Source of the DNA: Cribrihabitans_A neustonicus | GTDB lineage: Bacteria; Pseudomonadota; Alphaproteobacteria; Rhodobacterales; Rhodobacteraceae | DNA: 64,000 nt | Assembly: GCF_048820895.1 (NCBI RefSeq) | Contig: NZ_JBMERQ010000006.1 | Span: 1 to 64,000, forward strand | Direction of reading: 5' to 3' | Shown: piece after piece, positions 1-9,241 of the stretch | Layout: the number at the start of each line of letters is the position of its first letter | Numbering within the stretch: position 1 is the first letter of the stretch | The notes under the pieces: model-generated | What the model was told of the DNA's origin: nothing | The model's input: the letters and a program-made list of their open reading frames with translations, nothing else | Database searches by the model: none | Program-made: the position numbers and the translations under genes

Positions 1-264
1 ACATCGCGCCAGGCAAGCCCATGCAGAACGGCTTTGTCGAAAGCTTCAACGGCCGCCTCCGGGACGAGTGCCTCAACGGGCACTTGTTCGCCAACCTGCG
101 CCACGCCCGAGAGCTGATCGCGGCCTGGCGTGACGATTACAATCACCATCGCCCACATACGAGCCTCGACGGGCTCACCCCGCGGGAGTATCACCAACGG
201 TCAAGAGAGGACCAAACCCTGAACGGAGCGGACTAATAACCGCGGACTCTGCGGGGAGCCCGTC
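1..264 (+). mobile_element. IS3-family element, 3' end only (window edge)
   Basis: This is the right end of an IS3-family insertion sequence that enters from outside the window. It contains the C-terminal part of the transposase gene. It ends at about 264 with a terminal repeat that reads inward as TGACGGGCTCCCCGC followed by AGAGTCCGCG. That end is closely similar to the left end of the IS at 16236-17565, so the two elements are probably related. The exact outer boundary and any target duplication cannot be settled from one end. Confidence 0.7.
3..236 (+). CDS. IS3-family transposase OrfB, C-terminal fragment
   Basis: This open frame enters from the window edge and ends at the TAA at 234-236. 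It encodes the end of an rve-type integrase core. The visible motif NGFVESFNGRLRDECLN carries the glutamate of the DDE triad, and it is followed by the usual W-x-DYN-x-HRPH tail seen in IS3-family OrfB proteins. The N-terminal HTH and the two aspartates lie outside the window. The visible part shows no stop or frameshift, so the protein may be complete upstream. Confidence 0.85.
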   Translation: MAPGKPMQNGFVESFNGRLRDECLNGHLFANLRHARELIAAWRDDYNHHRPHTSLDGLTPREYHQRSREDQTLNGAD

Positions 265-478
265 ATCTGTCCTCCGTTTCCTAACTATAGCGGTGGACCA
301 GTTCAGATGGGGCATTCCATGCTGCGACTTGCGATTAGGCCTTACCTGATCAAGGGTTTCAATCTTTCGATTTGCGCCAGCTCACTCATGATGCGCATTT
401 TTGAACCGCAACGGACTACCCGATACGCTTGGAATTCATTCTTCAACGCTGTCGCCTTCTGATTTGGGAGACGAAATC

Positions 479-1420
479 ATGGTAGGTGCAACCGACCGCG
501 CCTTTGTAGGAAATCATCAGTACGGCATGGGATATGAGCCCACCTATAGCGGTGCAAACAGCTTGTTTCGAAGACAATATTCGCGTGACCTCGAAGGGGC
601 CGACATTGTCGTCTGGGGGGTGCCCTACGACCTGAGCGTCACTAACCGGCCCGGCTGCCGGTTTGGACCGCGCGGCATTCGCACCGCGTCGACCAATGTC
701 GCCTGGGATGGCGGGCCGTGGCATTGGGACTTTGATCCTTTTGAAAAGCTGCGGATGGTTGATTACGGCGATTGCACGTTTGACCCAGGCTTCCCGGTGG
801 ATATCCCTGAAACGATTTACCAGGAAGCTAAGGGTATTCTGGAATCAAATGCGTTCGTGCTGACGATGGGCGGCGACCATTCGGTCACCGCCCCCATCTT
901 GCGGGCACAGGCTGAGCGGCACGGGCCGGTCTCCCTCATCCAGATCGATGCTCATTCCGACACATGGGAAGAGCAGCCTAAGCGGTTTGACCATGGGTCG
1001 ATGTTCTATCACGCCGCACAAGAAGGCATCGTGGACGCAGAGCATTCAATTCAGGTGGGGCTGCGGACATTTAACGCCAAATCGCACGGCTTCAACACGC
1101 TGACGGCCGAGTTTGTGCATGAGCAGGGCGTTGCAGCAACAGTGGCAAGGATCAAAGAGGCCGTCGGCGGCCGCCCGGCATACCTGACCTTTGACATTGA
1201 CGCACTGGACCCTGCCTTTGCGCCCGGCACTGGCACACCGGTGTGCGGGGGGCTTACCACATGGCAGGCGATATCGCTGATCCGCAAGCTTGGCGGCGTG
1301 AACCTGATCGGCGCCGACGTCGTCGAGGTCTCTCCGCCCTATGACAATGCAGAAATCACCGCACTGGCCGGAGCTACGCTGCTTCTCGAAATGACCTGTC
1401 TCGTGGCATCGCAGAAATGA
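479..1420 (+). CDS. speB: Agmatinase (ureohydrolase family)
   Basis: Predicted cytosolic Mn-dependent hydrolase that converts agmatine to putrescine and urea; a related guanidino substrate is possible. The metal-binding motifs are all present: GGDH (His134), DAHSD (Asp157, His159, Asp161) and FDIDALDP (Asp239, Asp241). The length of 313 residues is normal for the family. I chose the ATG at 479 because GGGAG lies 8 nt upstream; a longer frame from 401 has no good ribosome site. A terminator follows at once, so it is probably a single-gene transcript. It fits the polyamine transporter and aldehyde dehydrogenase nearby. Substrate choice between agmatine, guanidinobutyrate and guanidinopropionate cannot be read from sequence alone. 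Confidence 0.88.
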   Translation: MVGATDRAFVGNHQYGMGYEPTYSGANSLFRRQYSRDLEGADIVVWGVPYDLSVTNRPGCRFGPRGIRTASTNVAWDGGPWHWDFDPFEKLRMVDYGDCTFDPGFPVDIPETIYQEAKGILESNAFVLTMGGDHSVTAPILRAQAERHGPVSLIQIDAHSDTWEEQPKRFDHGSMFYHAAQEGIVDAEHSIQVGLRTFNAKSHGFNTLTAEFVHEQGVAATVARIKEAVGGRPAYLTFDIDALDPAFAPGTGTPVCGGLTTWQAISLIRKLGGVNLIGADVVEVSPPYDNAEITALAGATLLLEMTCLVASQK

Positions 1421-1425
1421 ATTTG

Positions 1426-1450
1426 AAAGGCGGGGAGTTCTCCGCCTTTT
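1426..1450 (+). terminator. Rho-independent terminator after agmatinase
   Basis: The arms AAAGGCGGGG and CTCCGCCTTT form a 10-bp stem (one G-T pair) around the loop AGTT. The T run continues to 1450. It begins 6 nt after the agmatinase stop codon. Confidence 0.85.
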
Positions 1451-1453
1451 CTT

Positions 1454-1952
1454 AAGAAGCGTCAATGCGAACCGGAATGCACCGTTTCCTGAAGTTGCTA
1501 CTATCTCGCCTCTGCCGCAATAAACCCTTCAAAAGGAACCACCCGGCCGGTGGGAAGGCGGCTTACGCCATTCGATCAATGGCTATTCCGCCAATCACCC
1601 ATCTCCGCAGTGCCGGCGGCTCCCATGCCGCCAGGACGTTTCTCAGATTGAGCCGCTTTGTTCCTCTTATCCCATCATGGGAGGGCCCGTTTGCCGATCC
1701 CGAAGAGAAGCGAGGCTCCGCGGACGACAAAGATTACCGCCTCGGAACCTTCCTCGATGACGCTTGATTTGAACCCGCCGAATGGAGAAGCGGAAATCAA
1801 CGCAGACACCCTGCATTCAGCAGCTGGTTAGCTGTAAGCGAAGCAGGGATGAGCCATAGAGTTCTTTTTCCGAATTGGGTGATGTGAACATTCTGGCGGG
1901 GAAGACCGGCAGGGCAGCGGCCCGGGCCGGAGTGTCAGGAGAGGGTTTGGAA
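1454..1952. other. Intergenic region with no supported gene
   Basis: About 500 bp separate agmatinase from the flavoprotein gene. A 100-codon frame at 1465-1767 has no ribosome site and unremarkable, Arg/Pro-rich composition, so I do not call it. The region probably holds the promoter for the next operon, but I see no clear -35/-10 pair. AGGAGAGGG at 1937-1945 is the ribosome site of the next gene. Confidence 0.5.
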
Positions 1953-3227
1953 ATGGCGGTTGAGAAGATAGACACGCTGGTTGTAGGGGCCGGGCAAGCC
2001 GGGGTGGCCATGAGCGAGCATCTGACCAGCCATGGCGTGCCGCATCTGGTGCTGGAAAAGAACCGGATCGCAGAGGCCTGGCGGACGGGGCGCTGGGACT
2101 CGCTGGTGGCCAATGGCCCGGCGTGGCATGACCGGTTCCCGAACCTGGAGTTCACGGATACCGATCCGGAGGCGTTTGCCGGCAAGGACCGGATCGCGGA
2201 TTATTTTGTCGAATACGCCGAACGGTTCAATGCGCCGATCCGCACCGGCGTCGAGGTCAGCAAGGCCGAACGTATCAACGGCAGCGGCGGCTTCCGGGTC
2301 GAAACCTCGGGCGGGGTGATTGAGGCGCAGCGCATCGTGGCGGCAACCGGCGCCTTCCAGCATCCGGTGATTCCGCCGCTGGTGCCGGAAACCGCACCGG
2401 TGAACCAGCTCCATTCCTTCCACTACCGCAACCCCGATCAGCTGCCCGAAGGCGCGGTGCTGGTGGTGGGTGCAGGCTCCTCGGGCGCTCAGATCGCCGA
2501 TGAGTTGAACCGGGCGGGCCGCAAAACCTATCTGTCGGTTGGCCCGCACGACCGCCCGCCGCGCATGTACCGGGGCCGGGATTTTGTCTGGTGGCTGGGG
2601 GTGCTGGGCCTGTGGGACCAGGCTGCACAGGAGCCGGGCAAGGAGCATGTGACGATCTCCGTCAGCGGCGCCTATGGCGGCCGGACCATGGATTTCCGCC
2701 GTCTGGCGGGCGAGGGGGTGACGCTGCTTGGCCTGACCGAGGCCTATGAAAACGGGACGATGAATTTTGCAGGCGATCTGCAGGACAATATCGCGGCCGG
2801 CGATGCCAACTATTTGAAGTTGCTGGATCTGGCGGATGCATATGTGGAACGCACCGGCATTGACCTGCCGGAGGAGCCGGAAGCCCGCAAGGCCTACCCC
2901 GATCCGGGCAGCCTGACCAATCCGATCCGGGCGCTGGACCTGGAGAAGGAAGGCATCGCCACCATTCTCTGGGCTACCGGTTTCCGGCAGGATTTCGGCT
3001 GGATGAAGGTGGATGCTTTCGACGAAAAAGGCCGCCCGCAGCATCAGCGCGGCGTGTCGCGCGAACCGGGGATCTATTTCCTGGGCCTGCCCTGGCAGTC
3101 GCGCCGAGGCTCGACCTTCATCTGGGGGGTCTGGCATGATGCCAAGCATGTGGCCGACCAGATTGCCATACAGCGCCACTACGAAGGCTACCGCGGCCCC
3201 GGCGAGCGCCGCGCCGGCGCGCTTTGA
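1953..3227 (+). CDS. FMO/CzcO-like flavin-dependent monooxygenase
   Basis: Predicted FAD- and NADPH-dependent oxidoreductase of the flavin monooxygenase/CzcO type, 424 residues. It has the N-terminal FAD-binding GAGQAG motif at about residue 12 and a second Rossmann motif, VVGAGSSGAQ, at about residue 170 for NADPH. A late segment ILWATGFRQDF matches the conserved ATG region of the family. The start at 1953 is supported by AGGAGAGGG 7 nt upstream; a longer TTG frame from 1875 is less likely. It lies first in a row with RidA, DUF1028 and aldehyde dehydrogenase genes, so it may oxidise an amine in that pathway. The substrate is unknown. Confidence 0.75.
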   Translation: MAVEKIDTLVVGAGQAGVAMSEHLTSHGVPHLVLEKNRIAEAWRTGRWDSLVANGPAWHDRFPNLEFTDTDPEAFAGKDRIADYFVEYAERFNAPIRTGVEVSKAERINGSGGFRVETSGGVIEAQRIVAATGAFQHPVIPPLVPETAPVNQLHSFHYRNPDQLPEGAVLVVGAGSSGAQIADELNRAGRKTYLSVGPHDRPPRMYRGRDFVWWLGVLGLWDQAAQEPGKEHVTISVSGAYGGRTMDFRRLAGEGVTLLGLTEAYENGTMNFAGDLQDNIAAGDANYLKLLDLADAYVERTGIDLPEEPEARKAYPDPGSLTNPIRALDLEKEGIATILWATGFRQDFGWMKVDAFDEKGRPQHQRGVSREPGIYFLGLPWQSRRGSTFIWGVWHDAKHVADQIAIQRHYEGYRGPGERRAGAL

Positions 3228-3358
3228 ATGCGGGCTTAGCCGCAGCCGAAGCAAGGGGAAGCCAGAAGGTAATTTGGCTGTCCCGCTGCGCATGAGAGTT
3301 TCGCCGGGGAATGCAACACCGGCCCGCCCCCGCCATCCCGCCATGCCAGGAGGACATA

Positions 3359-3775
3359 ATGGCCCATACCCGTATCCGCAAGTTCAACACATCGGACACT
3401 TACCCCGAACAAAACTTGGACAACGACCTGTGCCAGGCGGTGGTGACAGAAGGCGGCAAGACCGTCTATCTGCGCGGCCAGTGCCCGCAGAGCCTGGATG
3501 ACGCCAGGAACATCGACAGCCACGACCCTGTCGAGCAGACTCGCAAGGTGATGCAGAACATCAAGCAGCTGATCGAGGAAGCGGGCGGCTCGATGGAGCA
3601 TCTGGTGAAAGTGGTGGTCTACATCACCGATGTGCGCCACCGCGAGGCGGTTTACCGCACCATGGGGGAATACATCAAAGGGGTGCATCCCGTCTCCACC
3701 GGCCTTGTGGTGCAGGCGCTGGCGCGGCCGGAGTGGCTGGTCGAAATCGATGGGACTGCGGTTATTCCGGAGTGA
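3359..3775 (+). CDS. RidA/YjgF-family protein
   Basis: Small 138-residue protein of the Rid (YjgF/YER057c/UK114) superfamily. Canonical RidA hydrolyses reactive enamines and imines formed by PLP enzymes or amine oxidation, working as a cytosolic trimer. The fold-typical segments VYLRGQCPQ and VKVVVYITDV are visible. A conserved Arg is expected in canonical RidA; here the C-terminal part reads STGLVVQALARPEWLVEID, so an Arg is present near the usual place. The start is set by AGGAGG at 3348-3353. It sits between a flavin monooxygenase and an aldehyde dehydrogenase, which suits a job in clearing imine intermediates of amine oxidation. Confidence 0.82.
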   Translation: MAHTRIRKFNTSDTYPEQNLDNDLCQAVVTEGGKTVYLRGQCPQSLDDARNIDSHDPVEQTRKVMQNIKQLIEEAGGSMEHLVKVVVYITDVRHREAVYRTMGEYIKGVHPVSTGLVVQALARPEWLVEIDGTAVIPE

Positions 3776-3786
3776 TCCGGACGCGT

Positions 3787-3809
3787 GGAGGGGGTCGTCT
3801 GCCCCCTCT
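3787..3809 (+). other. Intergenic hairpin
   Basis: GGAGGGGG and CCCCCTCT can pair over 8 bp (one G-T pair) around a 7-nt loop. No T run follows, so it is more likely an mRNA processing or attenuation structure between the RidA and DUF1028 genes than a full terminator. Confidence 0.4.
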
Positions 3810-3897
3810 GGAGCCTGCGGCTCAATTCACCCCCTAGGATATTTTCAGCCGGATGAAGAACGGATCCGTCTCCACTGGCTGGTGAGGAGGAAAGACG

Positions 3898-4572
3898 ATG
3901 ACATTTTCGCTTGTGGCGCGATGCGCGGAAACCGGGATGTTCGGGGTGGCGATTTCGTCGTCTTCGCCCGCGGTGGCGGCGCGCTGTTCCTTTGCCCGCG
4001 CGGGCGTTGGCGCGGTGGCCAGCCAGAACGTGACCGACCCCAGCCTGGGGCCGCTGGCGCTGGACCTGATGGAACAGGGGCTGACGGCGGCTGAGGCTAT
4101 GGAGCAAGTCCGGGCGCAGGGCAAGTTCATCGAATACCGTCAGGTGCTGGCGGTGGACAAGGCAGGCGGCACTGCAATCCACTCGGGGCCGAACTCCCTG
4201 GGCATCTGGACCCAGGCGGAAGGGCAGGATGTGGCCTCGGGCGGCAACCTGCTGGCCAATGCCGGGGTGTGCCAGGCCATCGTGGACGGGTTTCAGGCGG
4301 CGGATGGCCATCTCGGCGACCGGCTGATTGCGGCCATGCGCGCCGGGCTGGCGGCGGGCGGCGAGGCCGGGCCGGTGCATTCGGCGGGCATGAAGCTGGT
4401 CGACAAGGTGAGCTGGCCGGTGGCCGACCTGCGCTGCGACTGGACCGAGGACTGCCCGATCGAGGCCGTTGCCACCGCCTGGGAAATCTACAAGCCGCAG
4501 CTGGACGCCTATGTCCAGCGCGCGCTCGACCCGCGCGAGGCGCCGTCCTACGGCGTGCCCGGGGACGAGTGA
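3898..4572 (+). CDS. DUF1028 family protein (Ntn-hydrolase-like)
   Basis: A 224-residue protein of the DUF1028 family. It has the typical start MTFSLVARCAETGMFGVAIS followed by the glycine-rich SQNVTDPSLGPLALDLM segment. The family resembles Ntn hydrolases, but its reaction is not established. GAGGAGG 7-14 nt upstream supports the start. It lies between RidA and an aldehyde dehydrogenase; DUF1028 genes often sit with such catabolic genes, so an amide or lactam hydrolase role is possible, but that is inference only. Confidence 0.78.
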   Translation: MTFSLVARCAETGMFGVAISSSSPAVAARCSFARAGVGAVASQNVTDPSLGPLALDLMEQGLTAAEAMEQVRAQGKFIEYRQVLAVDKAGGTAIHSGPNSLGIWTQAEGQDVASGGNLLANAGVCQAIVDGFQAADGHLGDRLIAAMRAGLAAGGEAGPVHSAGMKLVDKVSWPVADLRCDWTEDCPIEAVATAWEIYKPQLDAYVQRALDPREAPSYGVPGDE

Positions 4573-4596
4573 CGGCGGCGCATCAGGGAGAAAGAC

Positions 4597-6093
4597 ATGC
4601 TGGACTACACTTACGATGACTGGAAGAGCCGCGCTGCGGCGCTGAGCTTCCGCGGGCAGGCCTTCATTGATGGCAAGTTTACCGATGCGGCCTCGGGCAA
4701 GACGTTCGCCAGTGTGAACCCCGCGACCGGAGAGGTTCTGGTGCAGGTTGCCGAATGTGATGCAGAGGACGTGAACCGCGCCGTGGCGGCCGGGCGCCGG
4801 GCTTTCGAGGACGGGCGCTGGTCGCGGCTGGCGCCGGGGGACCGCAAGGCGGTGATGCTGAAACTGGCGGACCTGATCCGGGAGAACCTAGAGGAGATGG
4901 CGCTGCTGGATTCCCTGGACATGGGCAAGTTGGTGACGGATGCCGTCACTGTGGACGTGCCCGGTTCCGCCCACTTCTTCCAGTGGTATGCCGAAGCCAT
5001 CGACAAGGTCTATGACGAGGTGGCGCCCACCGGGCCGGGCGATCTGGCGCTGGTCTCCCGCGTGCCCCTGGGCGTTGTGGGGGCGGTGACGCCCTGGAAC
5101 TTCCCGCTCGACATGGCGACCTGGAAGGCTGCGGCGGCGCTGGCGGCGGGCAATTCCGTGGTGCTGAAACCGGCGGAGCAGTCGCCTTTGTCGGCGCTGC
5201 GGCTGGCCGAACTGGCGGCAGAGGCCGGGGTGCCGGACGGGGTTTTCAACGTTGTGCCGGGCTATGGCGCCACCGCGGGCAGGGCGCTGGGGCTGCATAT
5301 GGATTTGGATTGCCTGGCCTTCACCGGCTCCACCGCCATCGGCAAGATGTTCATGCAGTATTCCGGCCAGTCGAACCTGAAGCAGGTCTGGCCCGAAACC
5401 GGCGGCAAGAGCCCCAATCTGGTGTTTGCCGATTGCGGGGATCTGGACACCGCCGCCGACATGGCCGCCTTCGGGATCTTCTTCAACCAGGGCGAGGTCT
5501 GCTCGGCCAATTCGCGGCTGTATGTGGAGCGCTCCATCCAGCAGGAGTTCGTCGAGAAGCTGATCGCCCGGGCGGAGGCCACCCAGCCGGGGGACCCGCT
5601 GGACCCGGTCTCGAAAATGGGCGCCATCGTGGATGAGAAGCAGACCGAGGGCATCATGCGCTTTGTCGAGGCGGGCAAGCAGTCGGCCAATCTGGTTGCG
5701 GGCGGTGAACGCGTGACCGTGGACGGCAAGGGCTGTTTCGTGCAGCCGACGATCTTTGACGACGTGCGCCACGATGATCCCCTGGCGCGGGATGAGATCT
5801 TTGGCCCGGTGCTGTCGGTGATCCCCTTTGACAGCGAGGAGGAGGCTGTCGCCATGGCCAATGACTCAATCTACGGCCTTGCGGCCTCGGTCTGGACGGA
5901 CAACCTCAACCGCGCCTGCCGGGTGGCGGACAGGCTGCAGGCAGGCACGGTCTCGGTCAATACGGTGGACGCGCTGTCGGCGCAGACGCCGTTCGGCGGC
6001 ATGAAGCAATCCGGCTTCGGGCGCGACCTGTCGCTGCACAGCCTGGAAAAATACACGGCCTTGAAAACCACTTGGATCAAGTACCGGGCTTGA
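4597..6093 (+). CDS. NAD(P)-dependent aldehyde dehydrogenase
   Basis: Class-I-type aldehyde dehydrogenase, 498 residues, oxidising an aldehyde to its acid in the cytosol. Catalytic residues are where expected: Asn168 in TPWNFP, Lys191 in LKPAE, Glu267 in PETGGKSP and nucleophile Cys302 in NQGEVCSANS. The NAD-binding FTGSTAIGK is also present. The protein resembles PuuC-type enzymes that act on gamma-aminobutyraldehyde derivatives, and the agmatinase and Pot transporter nearby agree with a polyamine-derived aldehyde. It is the last gene of the 1953-6093 run; a LysR gene starts 34 nt later. Confidence 0.88.
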   Translation: MLDYTYDDWKSRAAALSFRGQAFIDGKFTDAASGKTFASVNPATGEVLVQVAECDAEDVNRAVAAGRRAFEDGRWSRLAPGDRKAVMLKLADLIRENLEEMALLDSLDMGKLVTDAVTVDVPGSAHFFQWYAEAIDKVYDEVAPTGPGDLALVSRVPLGVVGAVTPWNFPLDMATWKAAAALAAGNSVVLKPAEQSPLSALRLAELAAEAGVPDGVFNVVPGYGATAGRALGLHMDLDCLAFTGSTAIGKMFMQYSGQSNLKQVWPETGGKSPNLVFADCGDLDTAADMAAFGIFFNQGEVCSANSRLYVERSIQQEFVEKLIARAEATQPGDPLDPVSKMGAIVDEKQTEGIMRFVEAGKQSANLVAGGERVTVDGKGCFVQPTIFDDVRHDDPLARDEIFGPVLSVIPFDSEEEAVAMANDSIYGLAASVWTDNLNRACRVADRLQAGTVSVNTVDALSAQTPFGGMKQSGFGRDLSLHSLEKYTALKTTWIKYRA

Positions 6094-6126
6094 TCGGCTT
6101 GGGCTGCGCCGGGCATAGTCGCTAAC

Positions 6127-7077
6127 ATGCCCTTGCGTTTCACCCTGCGCCAGCTGGAATATTTCGTTGCCGTCGGCGAGGCCGGGTCCATAGCCCTGGC
6201 CTCGGAGAAGGTGAATGTGTCCTCGCCGTCGATCTCGGCGGCGGTGTCGCAGCTGGAAAACGAGTTCGGCCTGCAGCTGTTCGTGCGCAAGCACGCGCAG
6301 GGCCTGTCGCTGACCCAGGCCGGGCATCAGTTCATGGATCAGGCGCGCGCTGTGCTGCATGAGGCCGGCGCGCTCAGCCGTCTGGCCGACAATATCTCTG
6401 GTTTCGTGCAAGGGCCCTTGTCGGTCGGCTGCCTCTTGACCTTTGCGCAGCTGATTGTGCCGGGGTTGCGCCGCCAGTTCGAGGCGCTCTATCCCGCTGT
6501 GACCATCAGCCAGATGGAGCGCGACCAGGCCGGGCTTATTAACCTGATCCGCCAGGCGCGGATCGACGTGGCGCTGACCTATGATCTGAACATTCCCGCC
6601 GATCTGAAATTCAACGCACTGGCAGAGCTGCCGCCCTATGCGCTGCTTTGCGAGGACCACCCGCTGGCGGACCGGGAAAGCGTCACAGTGGAAGAGCTGG
6701 CCGCGCACCCGATGGTGCTGCTGGACCTGCCGCTGAGCGCCGAATACTTCCTGTCCTTCTTTGAGGACGCGGGCGTCACCCCGCAAATTGCCGAGCGCAC
6801 CCGCGACATGGCGGTGATGCGCGGGCTGGTGGCCAACGGATTCGGCTATTCCATCGCCAATATACGCCCGGTGACGGATATGGCGCCGGACGGGCGCAAG
6901 CTGAAGTTCGTGCCGATCGGCGGCAAGCTGCGGCCGATGCGGATGGGGCTGCTGACCGCGGAAGGTGCTGAAAACGTGCTGACGGTCAAGACCTTCATCG
7001 GTTATTGCCGGGAGCAGATCACCAGCGGCACCGTGCCTGGTATCCGCATTGAGGGCGGCGGTGGCGGGGCCGCTTAG
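6127..7077 (+). CDS. LysR-family transcriptional regulator
   Basis: A 316-residue LysR-type DNA-binding regulator. The N-terminal winged helix-turn-helix (about residues 5-62) reads FTLRQLEYFVAVGEAGSIA, with SSPSISAAVSQLE as the recognition part. A periplasmic-binding-protein-like effector domain follows. It lies between the aldehyde dehydrogenase and the FMN/Fe-S dehydrogenase, on the same strand, and is the natural candidate to control this amine-catabolic cluster. The effector is unknown. Confidence 0.88.
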   Translation: MPLRFTLRQLEYFVAVGEAGSIALASEKVNVSSPSISAAVSQLENEFGLQLFVRKHAQGLSLTQAGHQFMDQARAVLHEAGALSRLADNISGFVQGPLSVGCLLTFAQLIVPGLRRQFEALYPAVTISQMERDQAGLINLIRQARIDVALTYDLNIPADLKFNALAELPPYALLCEDHPLADRESVTVEELAAHPMVLLDLPLSAEYFLSFFEDAGVTPQIAERTRDMAVMRGLVANGFGYSIANIRPVTDMAPDGRKLKFVPIGGKLRPMRMGLLTAEGAENVLTVKTFIGYCREQITSGTVPGIRIEGGGGGAA

Positions 7078-7169
7078 GCGGCGGCTAATCAATGCTTCCG
7101 CAAGCGCAACTTTTGCCTTTGGCCCAGTCCTGTACCTTTCAGGGGCTCTTGCACCGAAGGAGATGGAAA

Positions 7170-9239
7170 TTGCGCGATCCCCGCTATGATATTCTGTTCG
7201 AGCCGATGAAGATCGGCCCGCTCACCGCCAAGAACCGCTTTTACCAGGTACCCCACTGCAACGGCGGCGGCTACCGGGACCCCTCGGCCGCGGCTGCGAT
7301 GCGGGGCATAAAGGCCGAAGGCGGCTGGGGCGTGATCTTCACCGAACAGTGCGAGATGCATCACACCTCGGAAATCACGCCGTTCATCGAGCTGCGCCTG
7401 TGGGAGGACAAGGACATCCCGCAACTGCGCAAGATGTCGGAGCGGATGAAGACCCACGGCGCGCTGGCGGGTATCCAGCTGGCCTATTCCGGCATCAACG
7501 GCCCGAACCTTTACACCAAGGAGGTGCCGCTGGCGCCTTCGGCCCTGCCGATCCGCACCTTCACCAATGACCCGGTGCAGGCGCGGGCGCTGGACAAGCA
7601 GGACATCAGGGACCTGCGCCGCTGGTTTGTGAACGCGGCCAAACGCTCCAAGAAGGCCGGGTTTGACCTGATCTGCCTTTATGGCGCGCATGGGTTCGGC
7701 ATCTTCCAGCACTTCCTGAGCCGGGCAACCAACCAGCGCTCGGACGAATACGGCGGGAGTTTGGAGAACCGCGCCCGCTTCAGCCAGGAAGTCATCGCCG
7801 ACATGCGCGATGCGGTGGGCGATACCATGGCGATCACCCTGCGGGTTTCCCTGGATGAGACCATCGGCGAGCTAGGGTTTTCCAACGCCGAGGTGCGGGA
7901 TTACATCGAGATGAACAAGGACCTTCCGGACCTTTGGGATCTGGCGCAGGGCACCTGGGAGGATTGCTCCGGCCCCAGCCGTTTCAAGGAGGAGGCCGCC
8001 CAGGAACAGCTGGTGCGCGGCATTCATGAATTGACGGACAAGCCCATCGTCGGTGTCGGCCGGTTCACCAGCCCGGACGTGATGGCCAAGATGGTGAAAT
8101 CCGGCACGCTGGACTTCATCGGCTGCGCGCGGCCGTCGATTGCCGACCCGTTCCTGCCCAAGAAGATCGAGGAAGGCCGCATCGAGGACATCCGTGAATG
8201 CATCGGCTGCAACATCTGCATCACCGGCGACATGACCATGTCGATCAGCCGCTGCACCCAGAACCCGACCTTCATGGAGGAATGGCGCAAGGGCTGGCAT
8301 CCGGAGAAGATGAACGCCAAGGGCGGCAGCTCCAACGTGCTGGTGGTTGGCTCCGGCCCCGCCGGTCTGGAAGCCGCCTGGGCGCTGTGCCGCCGCGGCT
8401 ATGACGTGGCCGTGGCCGAGGCCAAGGACGTGATCGGCGGGCGCGTCACCCGTGAACGCCAATTGCCGGGCCTCAATGCCTGGGGCCGGGTGGTGGATTA
8501 CCGCGACTACCAGCTGAGCCAGCGCCCGAACGTGGAGATCTATCGCGAAAGCCCGCTGGACGCGGAAAGCATTCTGGAATTCGGGTTCGAAAATGTCTGC
8601 ATCGCCACCGGCTCCACCTGGCGCCGCGACGGGGTTTCGCGCCAGCACGTGGTGCCGATGCCGATTGCCGAAGGCGCCAAGGTCTATACCCCGGACGACC
8701 TGATGGACGGCACCATCCCCGAGGGCCGCGTGGTGGTCTATGACGACGACCACTACTACATGGGCGGGGTGCTGGCCGAGTTGCTGGCCTCCAAGGGGGC
8801 GCAGGTGACGCTGGTCACGCCGTCGGCCTATGTCAGCGACTGGACCAACAACACGCTGGAGCAGGTGGCCATCCACCCTCGCCTGGTCGCGGCCGGGGTG
8901 GAGATCGTACTCAACCAGGGCATTACCGAAATTCACGCAGGCCATGTGGTCAGCAACTGCACCTACACCGACCGCACCTGGAACATTGAGGCCGATGCAG
9001 TGGTGATGATCGCCTCGCGCACCGGCAATGACAGCATCAACGAGGACATGCGCGCCCGCGAGGCGGAATGGGCGGATGCCGGCATTAAGTCGGTCAAGAT
9101 CATCGGCGACGCCAGCGCGCCGGGGCCGATTGCCTGGGCGACCTATGCCGGCCACCGTTATGCCCGCGAGCTGGACGGCCCGGACATCGGCGACGCGCTG
9201 CCCTTCCGGCGCGAGATCACCGAACTGGCCGTGGACTGA
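7170..9239 (+). CDS. Trimethylamine/histamine-dehydrogenase-type FMN and 4Fe-4S oxidoreductase
   Basis: A 689-residue enzyme with an N-terminal TIM barrel that binds FMN, a 4Fe-4S motif and a C-terminal nucleotide-binding fold (VVGSGPAGLEAAW). The family oxidatively removes alkyl groups from amines and passes electrons to ETF. With the TTG start at 7170 (AAGGAG at 7157-7162) the cysteine in VPHCNGGG falls at residue 30, the place of the covalent 6-S-cysteinyl-FMN Cys30 in trimethylamine dehydrogenase. LYGAH retains the Tyr/His pair of the active site. The cluster cysteines are seen in CIGCNIC and SRCTQN. The substrate could be a methylated amine, histamine or an N-methyl amino acid. The ArgE-like gene starts 2 nt after the stop, so the two are co-transcribed. 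Confidence 0.85.
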   Translation: MRDPRYDILFEPMKIGPLTAKNRFYQVPHCNGGGYRDPSAAAAMRGIKAEGGWGVIFTEQCEMHHTSEITPFIELRLWEDKDIPQLRKMSERMKTHGALAGIQLAYSGINGPNLYTKEVPLAPSALPIRTFTNDPVQARALDKQDIRDLRRWFVNAAKRSKKAGFDLICLYGAHGFGIFQHFLSRATNQRSDEYGGSLENRARFSQEVIADMRDAVGDTMAITLRVSLDETIGELGFSNAEVRDYIEMNKDLPDLWDLAQGTWEDCSGPSRFKEEAAQEQLVRGIHELTDKPIVGVGRFTSPDVMAKMVKSGTLDFIGCARPSIADPFLPKKIEEGRIEDIRECIGCNICITGDMTMSISRCTQNPTFMEEWRKGWHPEKMNAKGGSSNVLVVGSGPAGLEAAWALCRRGYDVAVAEAKDVIGGRVTRERQLPGLNAWGRVVDYRDYQLSQRPNVEIYRESPLDAESILEFGFENVCIATGSTWRRDGVSRQHVVPMPIAEGAKVYTPDDLMDGTIPEGRVVVYDDDHYYMGGVLAELLASKGAQVTLVTPSAYVSDWTNNTLEQVAIHPRLVAAGVEIVLNQGITEIHAGHVVSNCTYTDRTWNIEADAVVMIASRTGNDSINEDMRAREAEWADAGIKSVKIIGDASAPGPIAWATYAGHRYARELDGPDIGDALPFRREITELAVD

Positions 9240-9241
9240 CG

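Noticed and set aside
1465..1767. 100-codon plus-strand frame after agmatinase
   Set aside because: No ribosome site, follows a strong terminator and lacks domain-like composition.
1935..3344. 469-codon minus-strand frame opposite the flavin monooxygenase
   Set aside because: Shadow of GC-rich codon use; the plus strand has clear FAD motifs.
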